NCBI GenBank assembly: GCA_040003205.1
Contig: JBDUDA010000009.1
Coordinates: 1-25,683 of the forward strand
Length of the DNA: 25,683 bases
Reading direction: 5' to 3'
Source: JALYIM01 sp040003205
Lineage (GTDB): Bacteria; Acidobacteriota; Terriglobia; Terriglobales; Acidobacteriaceae
The position numbers and the translations under genes are program-made. Within the stretch, counting starts at the first letter, position 1. Every line of letters starts with the position of its first letter. The notes under the pieces were generated by a model. The model ran no database searches. It saw only the letters and a list, made by a program, of their open reading frames with translations, and was not told where the DNA came from. Positions 1 through 7,325 of this stretch are shown here, piece after piece.

Positions 1-292
1 CGTAGGAACTGATTCCATTCTTGCAATTGACCAGCATCCATAGAGCGGCAAGCCACTTGTCCAGACTCAGCGGCGAATCCTCAAAGATGGTGCCGAGCTT
101 GACGGTGAATTGCTTGTAGCACTCTTTGCACTTCCAGCGTTTCTGAGTCTTGAGGTAATAGTGCTCTTTGTGTCCGCAAGCGGGGCATACCGGAACACCG
201 TTTGGCCATCGCATCTTAGCCACAGCATCAATGCAGACCTGCTCATCGCTGTAGTGCTGAATTGCTCGCTGGAGTGTCTTTGGCGTTTCCAT
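1..292 (-). CDS. IS1595-family (ISXO2-like) transposase, N-terminal part, cut by window edge
   Basis: Read on the minus strand from an ATG at 292-290, this frame stays open to the window edge (97 codons seen). It encodes the N-terminal zinc ribbon typical of IS1595-family transposases: CPACG followed about 20 residues later by CKEC, then QFTVKLGTIFEDSPL and KWLAALW, ending in KNGISSY. In this family the ribbon precedes a DDE catalytic domain, which would lie to the left of the window. The reading starts METPKTLQRAIQHYSDEQ. A possible promoter (TTGACT at 328-323, TAATCT at 305-300, 17-bp spacing) lies just upstream and would leave almost no leader. The other frames over this stretch give only unrelated short peptides. 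The family call is confident. Whether the element is intact cannot be seen. Confidence 0.85.
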   Translation of the reverse strand, partial: METPKTLQRAIQHYSDEQVCIDAVAKMRWPNGVPVCPACGHKEHYYLKTQKRWKCKECYKQFTVKLGTIFEDSPLSLDKWLAALWMLVNCKNGISSY

Positions 293-330
293 ACTAAGCA
301 GATTAGCAAACTAGGCTTGGTTAGTCAAGG

Positions 331-361
331 TATTTATTGCCTTAAATTGAGCCACTACCTG
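331..361 (-). repeat. Probable terminal end of the IS1595-like element
   Basis: The 39 bp or so upstream of the transposase promoter contain GGTAGTGGCTCAATTTAAGG (minus strand), which resembles the kind of terminal sequence carried by this IS family. The exact boundary and the target duplication cannot be fixed, because the other end of the element is outside the window. The hemB stop codon is only about 10 bp further on. Confidence 0.3.
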
Positions 362-371
362 AGCCGCTCCC

Positions 372-1397
372 TCACGCCAGCAACCGAGCGGCTTCCTTGG
401 CGTAGTAGGTGACGATGATGCCGGCTCCAGCGCGCCGGATGGAAGTCAGCGATTCGAGCATGACGCGCTCGCGATCAATCCATCCATTGCGCGCGGCCGC
501 TTCGAGCATCGCATATTCACCCGATACCTGATACGCGGCGACAGGAAGATCGAAACGGCGGCGGGCCTCGGCGATCACATCCAGATACGGCATGGCGGGT
601 TTGACCATAATCATGTCAGCGCCCTCTTCGATGTCGAGTTCGATTTCACGCATGGCCTCGCGAGTGTTTGCGCCGTCCATTTGATATGACTTGCGATCGC
701 CGAACTGGGGTGCGGAATCCGCCGCTTCGCGAAAAGGACCGTAAAATCCGGACGCGAACTTCGCGGCATAAGAAAGGATCGGCGTGTTGATCAGCTCCGC
801 ATGGTCGAGCGCCTTGCGGATGGCGCCCACGCGGCCGTCCATCATGTCTGAGGGAGCGATCACATCAATTCCGGCGCGCGCCAGTGACACTGAAGATCGG
901 GCAAGCAACTCTAAAGTCTCGTCGTTGACAATTTCGTAACCGGTGCTGATGGCAAGCGGAGTTGCCACCGCAGCTCCCAACGATTGGGGAGACGAGCGAA
1001 CGACACCGCAATGCCCGTGCGACATGTACTCGCACAGGCAAACGTCTCCGATGAGCAAGAGCTCGGGGACTTCGCGCTTCAGCGCGCGGGCAGCTTTTTG
1101 CACGATGCCGTCCTCTGCCCACGCTCCGGTTGCGACTTCGTCTTTCTTCTCCGGCAATCCGAATAGAATCACCGCCGGCACCCCGAGTTGGTACGCCTCG
1201 CGCGCTTCTTTCACGGCTTCGTCCACTGAGAAATTGAACACGCCCGGCATCGAATGGATTTCTTTACGAACCCTCTCGCCGGGACACACGAATAATGGAT
1301 AGACAAAAGCTTCGGGCGTAAGCCTTGTCTCTCGCACCATGGAACGTAGAGGCTCGGTCTGACGCAGGCGGCGAAGGCGTGTGACGGGAAAGGCCAT
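372..1397 (-). CDS. hemB: Porphobilinogen synthase (delta-aminolevulinic acid dehydratase)
   Basis: This cytoplasmic enzyme condenses two 5-aminolevulinate molecules into porphobilinogen, the second common step of tetrapyrrole (haem, sirohaem, B12) synthesis. The 341-residue product is full length for HemB. It carries the catalytic Schiff-base lysine in MVKPAMPYLD (Lys266) and the second active-site lysine in YAAKFASGFYGPFREA (Lys213). The metal site is the three-cysteine zinc type, DVCLCEYMSHGHCG (Cys120, Cys122, Cys130), rather than the aspartate-rich magnesium type. The start MAFPVTRLRRLR matches the family's usual N-terminus. The gene is transcribed away from mutS2 and ends about 10 bp before a probable IS end, so any native downstream partner has been displaced or lies beyond the IS. 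Confidence 0.97.
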   Translation of the reverse strand: MAFPVTRLRRLRQTEPLRSMVRETRLTPEAFVYPLFVCPGERVRKEIHSMPGVFNFSVDEAVKEAREAYQLGVPAVILFGLPEKKDEVATGAWAEDGIVQKAARALKREVPELLLIGDVCLCEYMSHGHCGVVRSSPQSLGAAVATPLAISTGYEIVNDETLELLARSSVSLARAGIDVIAPSDMMDGRVGAIRKALDHAELINTPILSYAAKFASGFYGPFREAADSAPQFGDRKSYQMDGANTREAMREIELDIEEGADMIMVKPAMPYLDVIAEARRRFDLPVAAYQVSGEYAMLEAAARNGWIDRERVMLESLTSIRRAGAGIIVTYYAKEAARLLA

Positions 1398-1473
1398 CGG
1401 AAAACCCAGGATTATATCCCGGTGATTTTAGCAGAGCGGCAGGTCAGTGAACTTGCGCCCACTCGCACCAGGT

Positions 1474-1548
1474 CCCATGTCATGCTGAGCGAAGCTAAGC
1501 TTTCGCTTGCGAAAGCTTAGAGAGTCGAAGCATCCCTATTCCCACCAC
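1474..1548 (+). repeat. Palindromic repeat copy 1 within a 75-bp exact direct repeat
   Basis: This stretch is identical over 75 bp to 1654-1728. The palindromic core (1478-1539) has outer arms ATGCT / AGCAT and an inner perfect 12-bp stem, CTAAGCTTTCGC paired with GCGAAAGCTTAG around a TT loop. Orientation is defined by the arm reading TGTCATGCTGAGC first and AGTCGAAGCATCCC last. Confidence 0.9.
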
Positions 1549-1653
1549 GCTGTAGCATTCTCGAGAAAACAGCAGACCGGAAACGATAGCGATCAATATT
1601 GGGGATTAACGAAGATACATTCGTAGAAGGTATTGCCACTTATCACCTTAAAA

Positions 1654-1728
1654 CCCATGTCATGCTGAGCGAAGCTAAGCTTTCGCTTGCGAAAGCTTAG
1701 AGAGTCGAAGCATCCCTATTCCCACCAC
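1654..1728 (+). repeat. Palindromic repeat copy 2 within a 75-bp exact direct repeat
   Basis: This is an exact second copy of 1474-1548, starting 180 bp further on, with core 1658-1719. The 19-mer about 100 bp downstream of each copy start (1576-1594 and 1759-1777, one mismatch) suggests that the duplicated unit was originally longer and has diverged in its middle. Confidence 0.9.
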
Positions 1729-1773
1729 ACCCTGACCGCGCGGCACGAAGCGGACCGCACCGGAAGCGATAGC

Positions 1774-1833
1774 GATCCTTCGACTTCACAAATTCGCTCG
1801 CCAGCGAGCGAATTGGCTCCGCTCAGGATGACT
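1774..1833 (-). repeat. Palindromic repeat copy 3
   Basis: Read on the minus strand it has outer arms ATCCT / AGGAT and an inner 11-bp stem, AATTCGCTCGC paired with GCGAGCGAATT around a TG loop. The flanking GAGCGGAG and GAAGTCGAAGGATC are shared with copies 5 and 7. It lies about 55 bp upstream of mutS2. Confidence 0.85.
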
Positions 1834-1889
1834 AAGCATGAGGAGGGCGAAGTGTCTTCGTGATTCTTGTACCATGAGCTTCCATATCC

Positions 1890-4322
1890 ATGAAGCCGTT
1901 AGTCCACAGCAGCGGGAGAGTACTGGAATTCGAATCACTCCGCGAATTGCTGCGCGGATACTCGTCTTCTCCGCTTGGCCAGACTCGACTTGCGGCTCTT
2001 ACTCCCTCTACCGATCGCACCTGGATTGAAACTCAGCAGCAGCTTACAGCCGAGATCAGAGAGTTTCGCCGGGTTGGTGGAAGTTTTGATTTTTCTGGCT
2101 TGCTGGAAATTTCCGAAGCGCTGGAGAAGTCCCGCATACACGGAGCCGCCCTCGAAACGGCGGAAATCCGCGATGTTCTGTGGATCGCAGACCGGGCGCG
2201 GGAATGGAGACAGGTCTCACTTCGTCCACCAGCTGCGATGAAGTCTCAGTGGAAAGCAGTTGCGGAACTTTCTGCGCAGATTCGCGACTTCGCCGAATTC
2301 CTTAAATTCTTCGCCAATAAAATCTCGCCCGACGGCACGCTGGAAGATCGCGCCTCCTCTGAACTCGCTCGCATTCGCAGGGATACTGAAAAACAGAGGC
2401 GTGGAATTCAGGAATTGTTGCGAGGTTATCTGCGGCGACTGTCCGAAAGCGGCATGGCGCAGGATGAGCTTGTCACGATTCGCGGTGATCGCTTTGTTAT
2501 CCCCGTAAAAGTTGAGCAGAAGCGGCGCGTCAATGGTGTGGTGCACGGAGCCAGTTCCAGCGGCCAGACCGTTTTCGTAGAACCACTTGAGACTATTGAC
2601 CAGAATAACGAACTGGTTCGGCTGCGAGATGAGGAACAGGCTGAGATTCACCGCATTCTGATGGAGATGACACGGCGCATCGGTGAGCATGCGGGAGAAA
2701 TTCTAGCCGCGGTCGAAGTTCTTGCAGAATTAGAACTGCAATTTGCAAAAGCCCGGTTTGCTGAGGACTACAACTGCGTTCAAGTAATCTTTCGCGAACA
2801 TGAAGAGCGCGCTTTCATTCTTCGCAATGCTCGCCACCCTCTGCTGGAACGCAATCTAACGGCGAGGCACGCCGAAATTGTCGCGTCCACAATCGAACTG
2901 GAGGGCGAGCAGCGCGAAATCGTAATCACCGGCCCGAACACTGGGGGCAAGACGGTGGCGCTCAAGACAGCGGGATTGCTGACGCTGATGGCGCAGGCGG
3001 GAATCCCTGTGCCTGCGGAGCGGGCCGAGTTGCCTGTGCTTGACGCAGTGCTGGCTGACATTGGGGATTACCAGTCCATCGAACAGAATCTCTCTACCTT
3101 CTCCGCGCACGTTACCAACATTGATTTCATATCGAAGACGGCGACTCCCCATTCTTTAGTTTTGTTGGACGAACTAGGTTCGGCGACCGATCCTGAAGAG
3201 GGCGCTGCGCTGGCGGTGGCCATCGCCGATCACTTTCTCGAGATCGGATGTATCACAGTAATTTCCACCCATCACACATCGCTGAAAGTTTTTGGAGCAA
3301 ATACATCCGGAGTGGTCAACGCCTCGGTCGGCTTCAACGAAGTCACCTTACAGCCAACCTATGAATTGAGAATGGGAGTGCCCGGGGCATCGGCCGGAAT
3401 CAACATCGCGCAGCGCTTGGGATTGAATCCGTCCATCATCCGATCCGCGCGTGGACGCCTCGGAACGCAGGCGCGTGATGTCGGGGAATTTCTTGACCGC
3501 CTGCACGCGGAGCTGCGCGAGAACGAAGCGGAGCGCCTACGCCTGCGCGCCCAGGAGGAGGAGTTAGAGCGCGAAAGGACGAGGCTGGCTTCCGAGGGAA
3601 AGCGCGAGCATCAGGCAAAAGTCAGAGAGATGGAGAAGAAGCTTGAGACGCTGCTACGAGATTTTGAGTATCAGGCCCGCGAGTCGGTCAACTCGCTTCA
3701 GGAGAAAGCAGCGGCGCAGAAGCTGTCCAAAGACGCCGACAGGCGCGCTTCCAAGATGCGGCGTGAGTTCAGCGAGCAATTCAATTCGACGGTGGTCGCT
3801 CATGCCAGCGGAGCCGATGAGGGTGATCCGAATGCCACGCCGTCACTGATCAGCAATATTTCTGAAGGCGACACCGTCAAACTGAAATCGATGGGACGTC
3901 CCGCCCAAATCCTGCGCAGAATTGACGCTGACCACTTCGAAGTTGCCATGGGCGCGATGAAGATGAAGATCGCGCGCGAAGACATTGCAGAAGTGATCGC
4001 GCGGGCAGCGGATTCTCCACTACAGGCAGCTCGGGCACGCGGGATTTCTGTTTCACTAGAAAGTGGTGATCAGAACGCACAGTCCGAAATTAATGTCATC
4101 GGCTATAACGTGGATGATGCCACCCGCGCAGTCGAACGCTTCGTGGACCGGGCTTTCCTGGCGGGATTGCCCCGAGTACGAATCGTACACGGCAGCGGCA
4201 TGGGAATTCTGCGGAAGGCGCTACGCCAGTATTTGCAAAATCATCCGCACGTAGAAGCTGTAAAAGAAGCCGAGCAAAGCGAGGGCGGCGGCGGCGCGAC
4301 GGTGGTGGAACTCAAAGTGTGA
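1890..4322 (+). CDS. mutS2: Endonuclease MutS2 (MutS-family ATPase with C-terminal Smr nuclease domain)
   Basis: MutS2 proteins are DNA-structure-binding ATPases implicated in suppressing recombination and, in some bacteria, in rescuing collided ribosomes. They lack the mismatch-recognition domain of MutS1. The 810-residue product has the expected layout: an N-terminal core/clamp region, a MutS ATPase with Walker A GPNTGGKT (about 348-356) and Walker B LVLLDELGSATDPEEG (Asp427, Glu428), a charged coiled coil (about 520-640), and an Smr domain from about 732 with the HGSG motif (His767). The Smr LDLxG-like motif is written INVIGYNVDDA. An in-frame TGA at 1875-1877 rules out an upstream ATG, so the start at 1890 is fixed despite no strong ribosome-binding site next to it. 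It is transcribed away from hemB. Confidence 0.97.
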   Translation: MKPLVHSSGRVLEFESLRELLRGYSSSPLGQTRLAALTPSTDRTWIETQQQLTAEIREFRRVGGSFDFSGLLEISEALEKSRIHGAALETAEIRDVLWIADRAREWRQVSLRPPAAMKSQWKAVAELSAQIRDFAEFLKFFANKISPDGTLEDRASSELARIRRDTEKQRRGIQELLRGYLRRLSESGMAQDELVTIRGDRFVIPVKVEQKRRVNGVVHGASSSGQTVFVEPLETIDQNNELVRLRDEEQAEIHRILMEMTRRIGEHAGEILAAVEVLAELELQFAKARFAEDYNCVQVIFREHEERAFILRNARHPLLERNLTARHAEIVASTIELEGEQREIVITGPNTGGKTVALKTAGLLTLMAQAGIPVPAERAELPVLDAVLADIGDYQSIEQNLSTFSAHVTNIDFISKTATPHSLVLLDELGSATDPEEGAALAVAIADHFLEIGCITVISTHHTSLKVFGANTSGVVNASVGFNEVTLQPTYELRMGVPGASAGINIAQRLGLNPSIIRSARGRLGTQARDVGEFLDRLHAELRENEAERLRLRAQEEELERERTRLASEGKREHQAKVREMEKKLETLLRDFEYQARESVNSLQEKAAAQKLSKDADRRASKMRREFSEQFNSTVVAHASGADEGDPNATPSLISNISEGDTVKLKSMGRPAQILRRIDADHFEVAMGAMKMKIAREDIAEVIARAADSPLQAARARGISVSLESGDQNAQSEINVIGYNVDDATRAVERFVDRAFLAGLPRVRIVHGSGMGILRKALRQYLQNHPHVEAVKEAEQSEGGGGATVVELKV

Positions 4323-4330
4323 GGTGGGGA

Positions 4331-4391
4331 TAGAGATGCTTCGACTATCTAATTTTTCGCAAGCGAAAAATCAGCAGCGCTCAGCATGACA
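4331..4391 (-). repeat. Palindromic repeat copy 4, just after mutS2
   Basis: On the minus strand it has outer arms ATGCT / AGCAT and an inner stem TGATTTTTCGC with GCGAAAAATTA, in which one pair is a G-T wobble. It begins 8 bp after the mutS2 stop and may act as a 3' hairpin for that transcript. The flank GAGGTGG before it is shared with copy 6. Confidence 0.85.
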
Positions 4392-4457
4392 GGAGTTTTT
4401 AATGTGATGAATGTCACTGCGAGAGCTTTGTCATCTATTTAGTCTTCTCACAGCGAA

Positions 4458-4522
4458 TGTCATCCTGAGCGGAGCAGGTTGGCTCGCAAGCGAGCCAACC
4501 TGTGAAGTCGAAGGATCCCTAT
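4458..4522 (+). repeat. Palindromic repeat copy 5
   Basis: Outer arms are ATCCT / AGGAT. The inner stem is a perfect 13 bp, CAGGTTGGCTCGC with GCGAGCCAACCTG around an AA loop. It ends 8 bp before the ancestral start of the GIY-YIG gene. Its distal arm GTCGAAGGATCCCTATAACC is repeated in copy 7. Confidence 0.9.
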
Positions 4523-4530
4523 AACCTCCC

Positions 4531-4846
4531 ATGCCTCGCCTCCATGAACCACGAACCTACTGCGTTTACATAATGGATAATGGGCAGCCTCTCCGGCACG
4601 CTCTACGTGGGAATGACCGGCAATCTTCACAAGCGCGTATTCGACCACAAATTTCATCGCATCGAGGGATTTACCACCAAATATGAGGTCGAAAGATTGC
4701 TGTACTGGGAGTCCTTCGATAACGTATCGCGGGCGATTGACCGCGAAAAGCAATTAAAGGGATGGCGTAGAAGTAAAAAAATAGCGCTGATCGAATCGGT
4801 TAATCGGCAATGGATGGATTTAGTAGAGAGTGGTATCCATGGATGA
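4531..4846 (+). pseudogene. Single-domain GIY-YIG endonuclease, frameshifted
   Basis: Small GIY-YIG proteins of this COG2827-like group are single nuclease domains of about 95 residues. Here the expected N-terminus MPRLHEPRTYCVYIM is read from ATG 4531, but the rest (GSLSGTLYVGMTGNLHKRVFDHK through WRRSKKIALIESV) is in the +1 frame. The cause is visible: ATAATGG is present twice in tandem at 4570-4583. Deleting one copy restores a continuous protein. The break falls between the strand carrying the GIY-equivalent (CVYIM) and the YIG-equivalent (LYVG), the core of the active site. The intact downstream frame (ATG 4580 to TGA 4846, 88 residues) could be translated alone but would lack the first core strand. 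The gene is flanked on each side by a pair of palindromic repeats. It is a pseudogene, or carries an assembly error. Confidence 0.8.
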
Positions 4847-4862
4847 AAGAGCGAGGTGGAAA

Positions 4863-4923
4863 TAGAGATGCTTCGACTCTCTGATTTTTCGCAAGCGAAA
4901 AATCAGCTTCGCTCAGCATGACA
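4863..4923 (-). repeat. Palindromic repeat copy 6
   Basis: On the minus strand it has outer arms ATGCT / AGCAT and a perfect 12-bp inner stem, CTGATTTTTCGC with GCGAAAAATCAG around a TT loop. It has the same scaffold as copy 1, but three stem positions differ and all three are compensated on the opposite arm. Confidence 0.9.
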
Positions 4924-4984
4924 ATATCTTAGTGAGAGAGTGTTGTGAGGAGACTCTCGTTTTCATTCCCCTGTTTAACAGAAA

Positions 4985-5050
4985 TGTCATCCTGAGCGGA
5001 GGAAGTTTGCTCGCATTGCGAGCAAACTTCCGAAGTCGAAGGATCCCTAT
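4985..5050 (+). repeat. Palindromic repeat copy 7
   Basis: Outer arms are ATCCT / AGGAT. The inner stem is a perfect 14 bp, GGAAGTTTGCTCGC with GCGAGCAAACTTCC around an ATT loop. Copies 6 and 7 repeat the minus/plus order of copies 4 and 5 on the other side of the GIY-YIG gene. The 342-bp stretch 4847-5188 before dnaG otherwise holds only a possible DnaA box. Confidence 0.9.
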
Positions 5051-5122
5051 AACCGCCGAAATGCCCGCCCTCTCCGGACCTGCGAGCTCAAATGATATTT
5101 CCTAACGCCGACCTTGCACAGC

Positions 5123-5131
5123 TTATCCACA
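5123..5131 (+). promoter_or_regulatory. Possible DnaA box upstream of dnaG
   Basis: TTATCCACA is a perfect match to the consensus DnaA 9-mer and lies 58 bp before the chosen dnaG start. It is a single site, and a chance match in a window this size is quite possible, so a regulatory role is only a suggestion. Confidence 0.3.
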
Positions 5132-5188
5132 AAAATCCCGCAGGCGTATATTCCTATTTGCGGTTCGCTGCCTGACAATTCATTCCTA

Positions 5189-7111
5189 ATGACCGAAGCC
5201 GGAGATTTTAAAGAAACCGTTAAACAGCAGGCAGACATCGTCCGCGTCGTGGGCGACTACGTCAAACTGCGCAAAGTCGGCGCGCAAAATTATTCCGGGC
5301 TTTGTCCATTTCACAGCGAGAAGACGCCATCGTTTTCTGTCCACGCCACGCGGCAGTTTTTCTATTGTTTCGGATGCGCCGCCAAGGGTGACGTTTTCGC
5401 CTTCATCCAGAAAATCGAGAACATCACTTTTCCGGAAGCGGTCCGGCTGATCGCGCAAAAACTTGGCATCGCCCTTCCCAAGGCCGTTTACAGCAGTCCT
5501 GCGGAGGCGAAAGACGCAAGGCTTCGGACGATACTTCTCGAAGTGCATGAGCGGGCATGCGACTTTTTTCAGGAATGTTTAAAGCGGCCGGAGGGCGCCA
5601 ACGCCCGGCAGTATCTTACCGGACGTGGGTTAGATGAAGAGACCATTAAGAGCTTTCGCATGGGATACGCTCCCGACTCTGGTTTTGTGCTACGCGACCG
5701 CCTGAAGGGGGAATTCGGCGAGGAAATTCTGCGCGAGTCGGGATTGTTTTCATGGAAGCAGGAGGAGAGAACCGACAGAGACAGCAGTTCCCACGACTCT
5801 GCTCGGGATGACAAAGATAGTAAGTCAGCGCTCGCGGCGATGTATTCGAAGTTTCGCAATCGCGTGATGTTTCCCATATCCAATGAGGCAGGGCGAACGA
5901 TCGCTTTCACCGGACGAACGCTTGCGACCGACGAGAAATCGGGACCCAAATATTTAAACTCGCCAGAAACGGCAATTTATTCAAAATCGCGCGTGCTGTT
6001 CAATCTGGACCAGGCAAAAGAAGCCATCCGCAAACTCGATTACGCCGTTCTGGTTGAAGGTCAAATGGATTGCATTTCTGTATTCGCTGCCGGATTTCAC
6101 AATGTGGTCGCCAGTTCCGGGACAGCCTTCACGGAACTACAGGCGAAGTTGCTTGGGCGTTTCAGCAAAAATGTCGTCGTGAATTTCGATCCGGACACGG
6201 CAGGCGCGAAAGCTACGGAGAGAACACTTGGACTTCTGACAGAGGAAGAATTTCAAGTCAAAGTTCTAACTCTCGAATCAGGCTTCGATCCCGACCTTTT
6301 TATTCGCCGCAAAGGGAAAGCCGCCTATGGCACGGCACTAGGCTCCTCGCAGAAATATTTCGATTATCTAATTGAACGGGCCCGCACGCAATTTCCCGTG
6401 CGCAGCGCGGAAGGCAAGGTCAAAGCCGTCAACTATCTTCTGCCGCATGTGCAGCGCGTTCCCAGCCGCATTGTGCGGGATGAAATCAGCCGCGAAATGG
6501 CTCAGAAATTGGGGATTGATTCCGCTGTACTGCGCCAGGAATTGAAGCACGCCGCCGCCAATCGCAGTTCCGCGGCATTGAAATCCCCCGCTGAAGCCCA
6601 AATTACTGATGCCGAAAAGATCGTGATCCGCGCGCTTGTCTCGGCGACGGAGATGCGCGCCGCCGGAGACCATATTTCCGCCCGTGACGGCGCAGAGGAA
6701 GAATTCGATCCGGCGCGGCAGGCGCGGTTTGTCCTCGAAAACGATTCGCTCCACACAGGTTTAGGTGCAGAAGCACTCATCCAGTCGTTGCTTAATGCCG
6801 GCGCCGAAATTGCCGATGTAATGAACTTACCGCTCTCCGAAGCCGACCGCCAGCTTCTCGCCTCTATTCTGATGAAAGACGACGAGGAGCTTACCGCTGA
6901 ACGGCTCGAGGGGGCTGTTCGGGCGATGCGGCGAATCCAATTGCGCCGGCGTCTCGAGCAAGTGCAGAACGAATTACAGAAGTCGCGAAGCCAGGATGTA
7001 GGCCGGATGCAGGAGCTTTTACAGGAGAAAATTAAGCTTAAACTCGCGCTCCGCGACCCCAGTATCCGAGATTCCGACGCGCAAGACAGTTTTATCTCCG
7101 AAACAGCCTAA
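5189..7111 (+). CDS. dnaG: DNA primase DnaG
   Basis: DnaG synthesises RNA primers at the replication fork and binds the DnaB helicase, which is also encoded in this window. The 640-residue product shows the N-terminal CHC2 zinc-binding domain (CPFH at 39-42, CFGC at 60-63) and the TOPRIM catalytic core with VEGQMD (Glu290) and NFDPDTAG (Asp334, Asp336). A C-terminal alpha-helical region should be the helicase-binding part. I start at ATG 5189 (MTEAGDFKETVKQQADIV) because family homology begins there; a TTG at 5114 would add 25 unlike residues. Between LFSWKQ and MYSKFRNRVMFPI there is a hydrophilic insert (about residues 193-214) whose DNA resembles the dispersed palindromic repeat. rpoD follows 214 bp downstream, as in classical primase-sigma clusters. 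Confidence 0.97.
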   Translation: MTEAGDFKETVKQQADIVRVVGDYVKLRKVGAQNYSGLCPFHSEKTPSFSVHATRQFFYCFGCAAKGDVFAFIQKIENITFPEAVRLIAQKLGIALPKAVYSSPAEAKDARLRTILLEVHERACDFFQECLKRPEGANARQYLTGRGLDEETIKSFRMGYAPDSGFVLRDRLKGEFGEEILRESGLFSWKQEERTDRDSSSHDSARDDKDSKSALAAMYSKFRNRVMFPISNEAGRTIAFTGRTLATDEKSGPKYLNSPETAIYSKSRVLFNLDQAKEAIRKLDYAVLVEGQMDCISVFAAGFHNVVASSGTAFTELQAKLLGRFSKNVVVNFDPDTAGAKATERTLGLLTEEEFQVKVLTLESGFDPDLFIRRKGKAAYGTALGSSQKYFDYLIERARTQFPVRSAEGKVKAVNYLLPHVQRVPSRIVRDEISREMAQKLGIDSAVLRQELKHAAANRSSAALKSPAEAQITDAEKIVIRALVSATEMRAAGDHISARDGAEEEFDPARQARFVLENDSLHTGLGAEALIQSLLNAGAEIADVMNLPLSEADRQLLASILMKDDEELTAERLEGAVRAMRRIQLRRRLEQVQNELQKSRSQDVGRMQELLQEKIKLKLALRDPSIRDSDAQDSFISETA

Positions 7112-7218
7112 GTTGTTGGGATAGCTGAAACTAAACGCGGGGCTTGACCATCTAGATAAGTGGCGACGGGGACGGTCGTTCAGGCGTGCGCGGTCAGACA
7201 GCCTGAACTCAACTTTCA

Positions 7219-7227
7219 TGTTAGAAT
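7219..7227 (+). promoter_or_regulatory. Candidate extended -10 promoter for rpoD
   Basis: TGTTAGAAT fits an extended -10 element (TGN followed by a five-of-six match to TATAAT). No good -35 is seen upstream. Transcription from here would give a leader of about 90 nt before rpoD. Confidence 0.25.
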
Positions 7228-7290
7228 TTGAGGTTTGTGTCGGCGCACCAGTCCGCCACTCCACGTTCCCAACTGCAATAACGACTTCCA

Positions 7291-7307
7291 CGTCCTTCCG
7301 AAGGACG
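7291..7307 (+). promoter_or_regulatory. Hairpin in the rpoD leader next to the ribosome-binding site
   Basis: CGTCCTT and AAGGACG form a perfect 7-bp stem with a CCG loop. It ends 4 nt before the GAGGG (7312-7316) that serves as the likely Shine-Dalgarno for the TTG start at 7326. Its position could influence initiation, but no function is shown. Confidence 0.4.
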
Positions 7308-7325
7308 ATTTGAGGGTATGCCGCT

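Larger units (their letters stand above)
1398..1889. other. Non-coding gap between hemB and mutS2, repeat-rich
   Basis: This 492-bp divergent intergenic region holds three palindromic repeat copies, two of them inside a 75-bp exact duplication. It also holds a 19-bp sequence present twice with one mismatch (1576-1594 and 1759-1777). No credible gene was seen. It must contain the promoters of both hemB and mutS2, but I could not single out convincing -10/-35 pairs. Confidence 0.6.

Noticed and set aside
1478..5050. Regularly recurring palindromic repeats considered as a CRISPR array
   Set aside because: Copies are in both orientations, irregularly spaced, differ in sequence, and have no uniform spacers or cas genes nearby.
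5114..5188. Longer dnaG with a TTG start
   Set aside because: The extra 25 residues are unlike primase N-termini, and the ATG at 5189 precedes the conserved region by the usual distance.
7138..7165. TTGACC in the rpoD leader as a -35 element
   Set aside because: No -10-like hexamer is present at 16-18 bp spacing.
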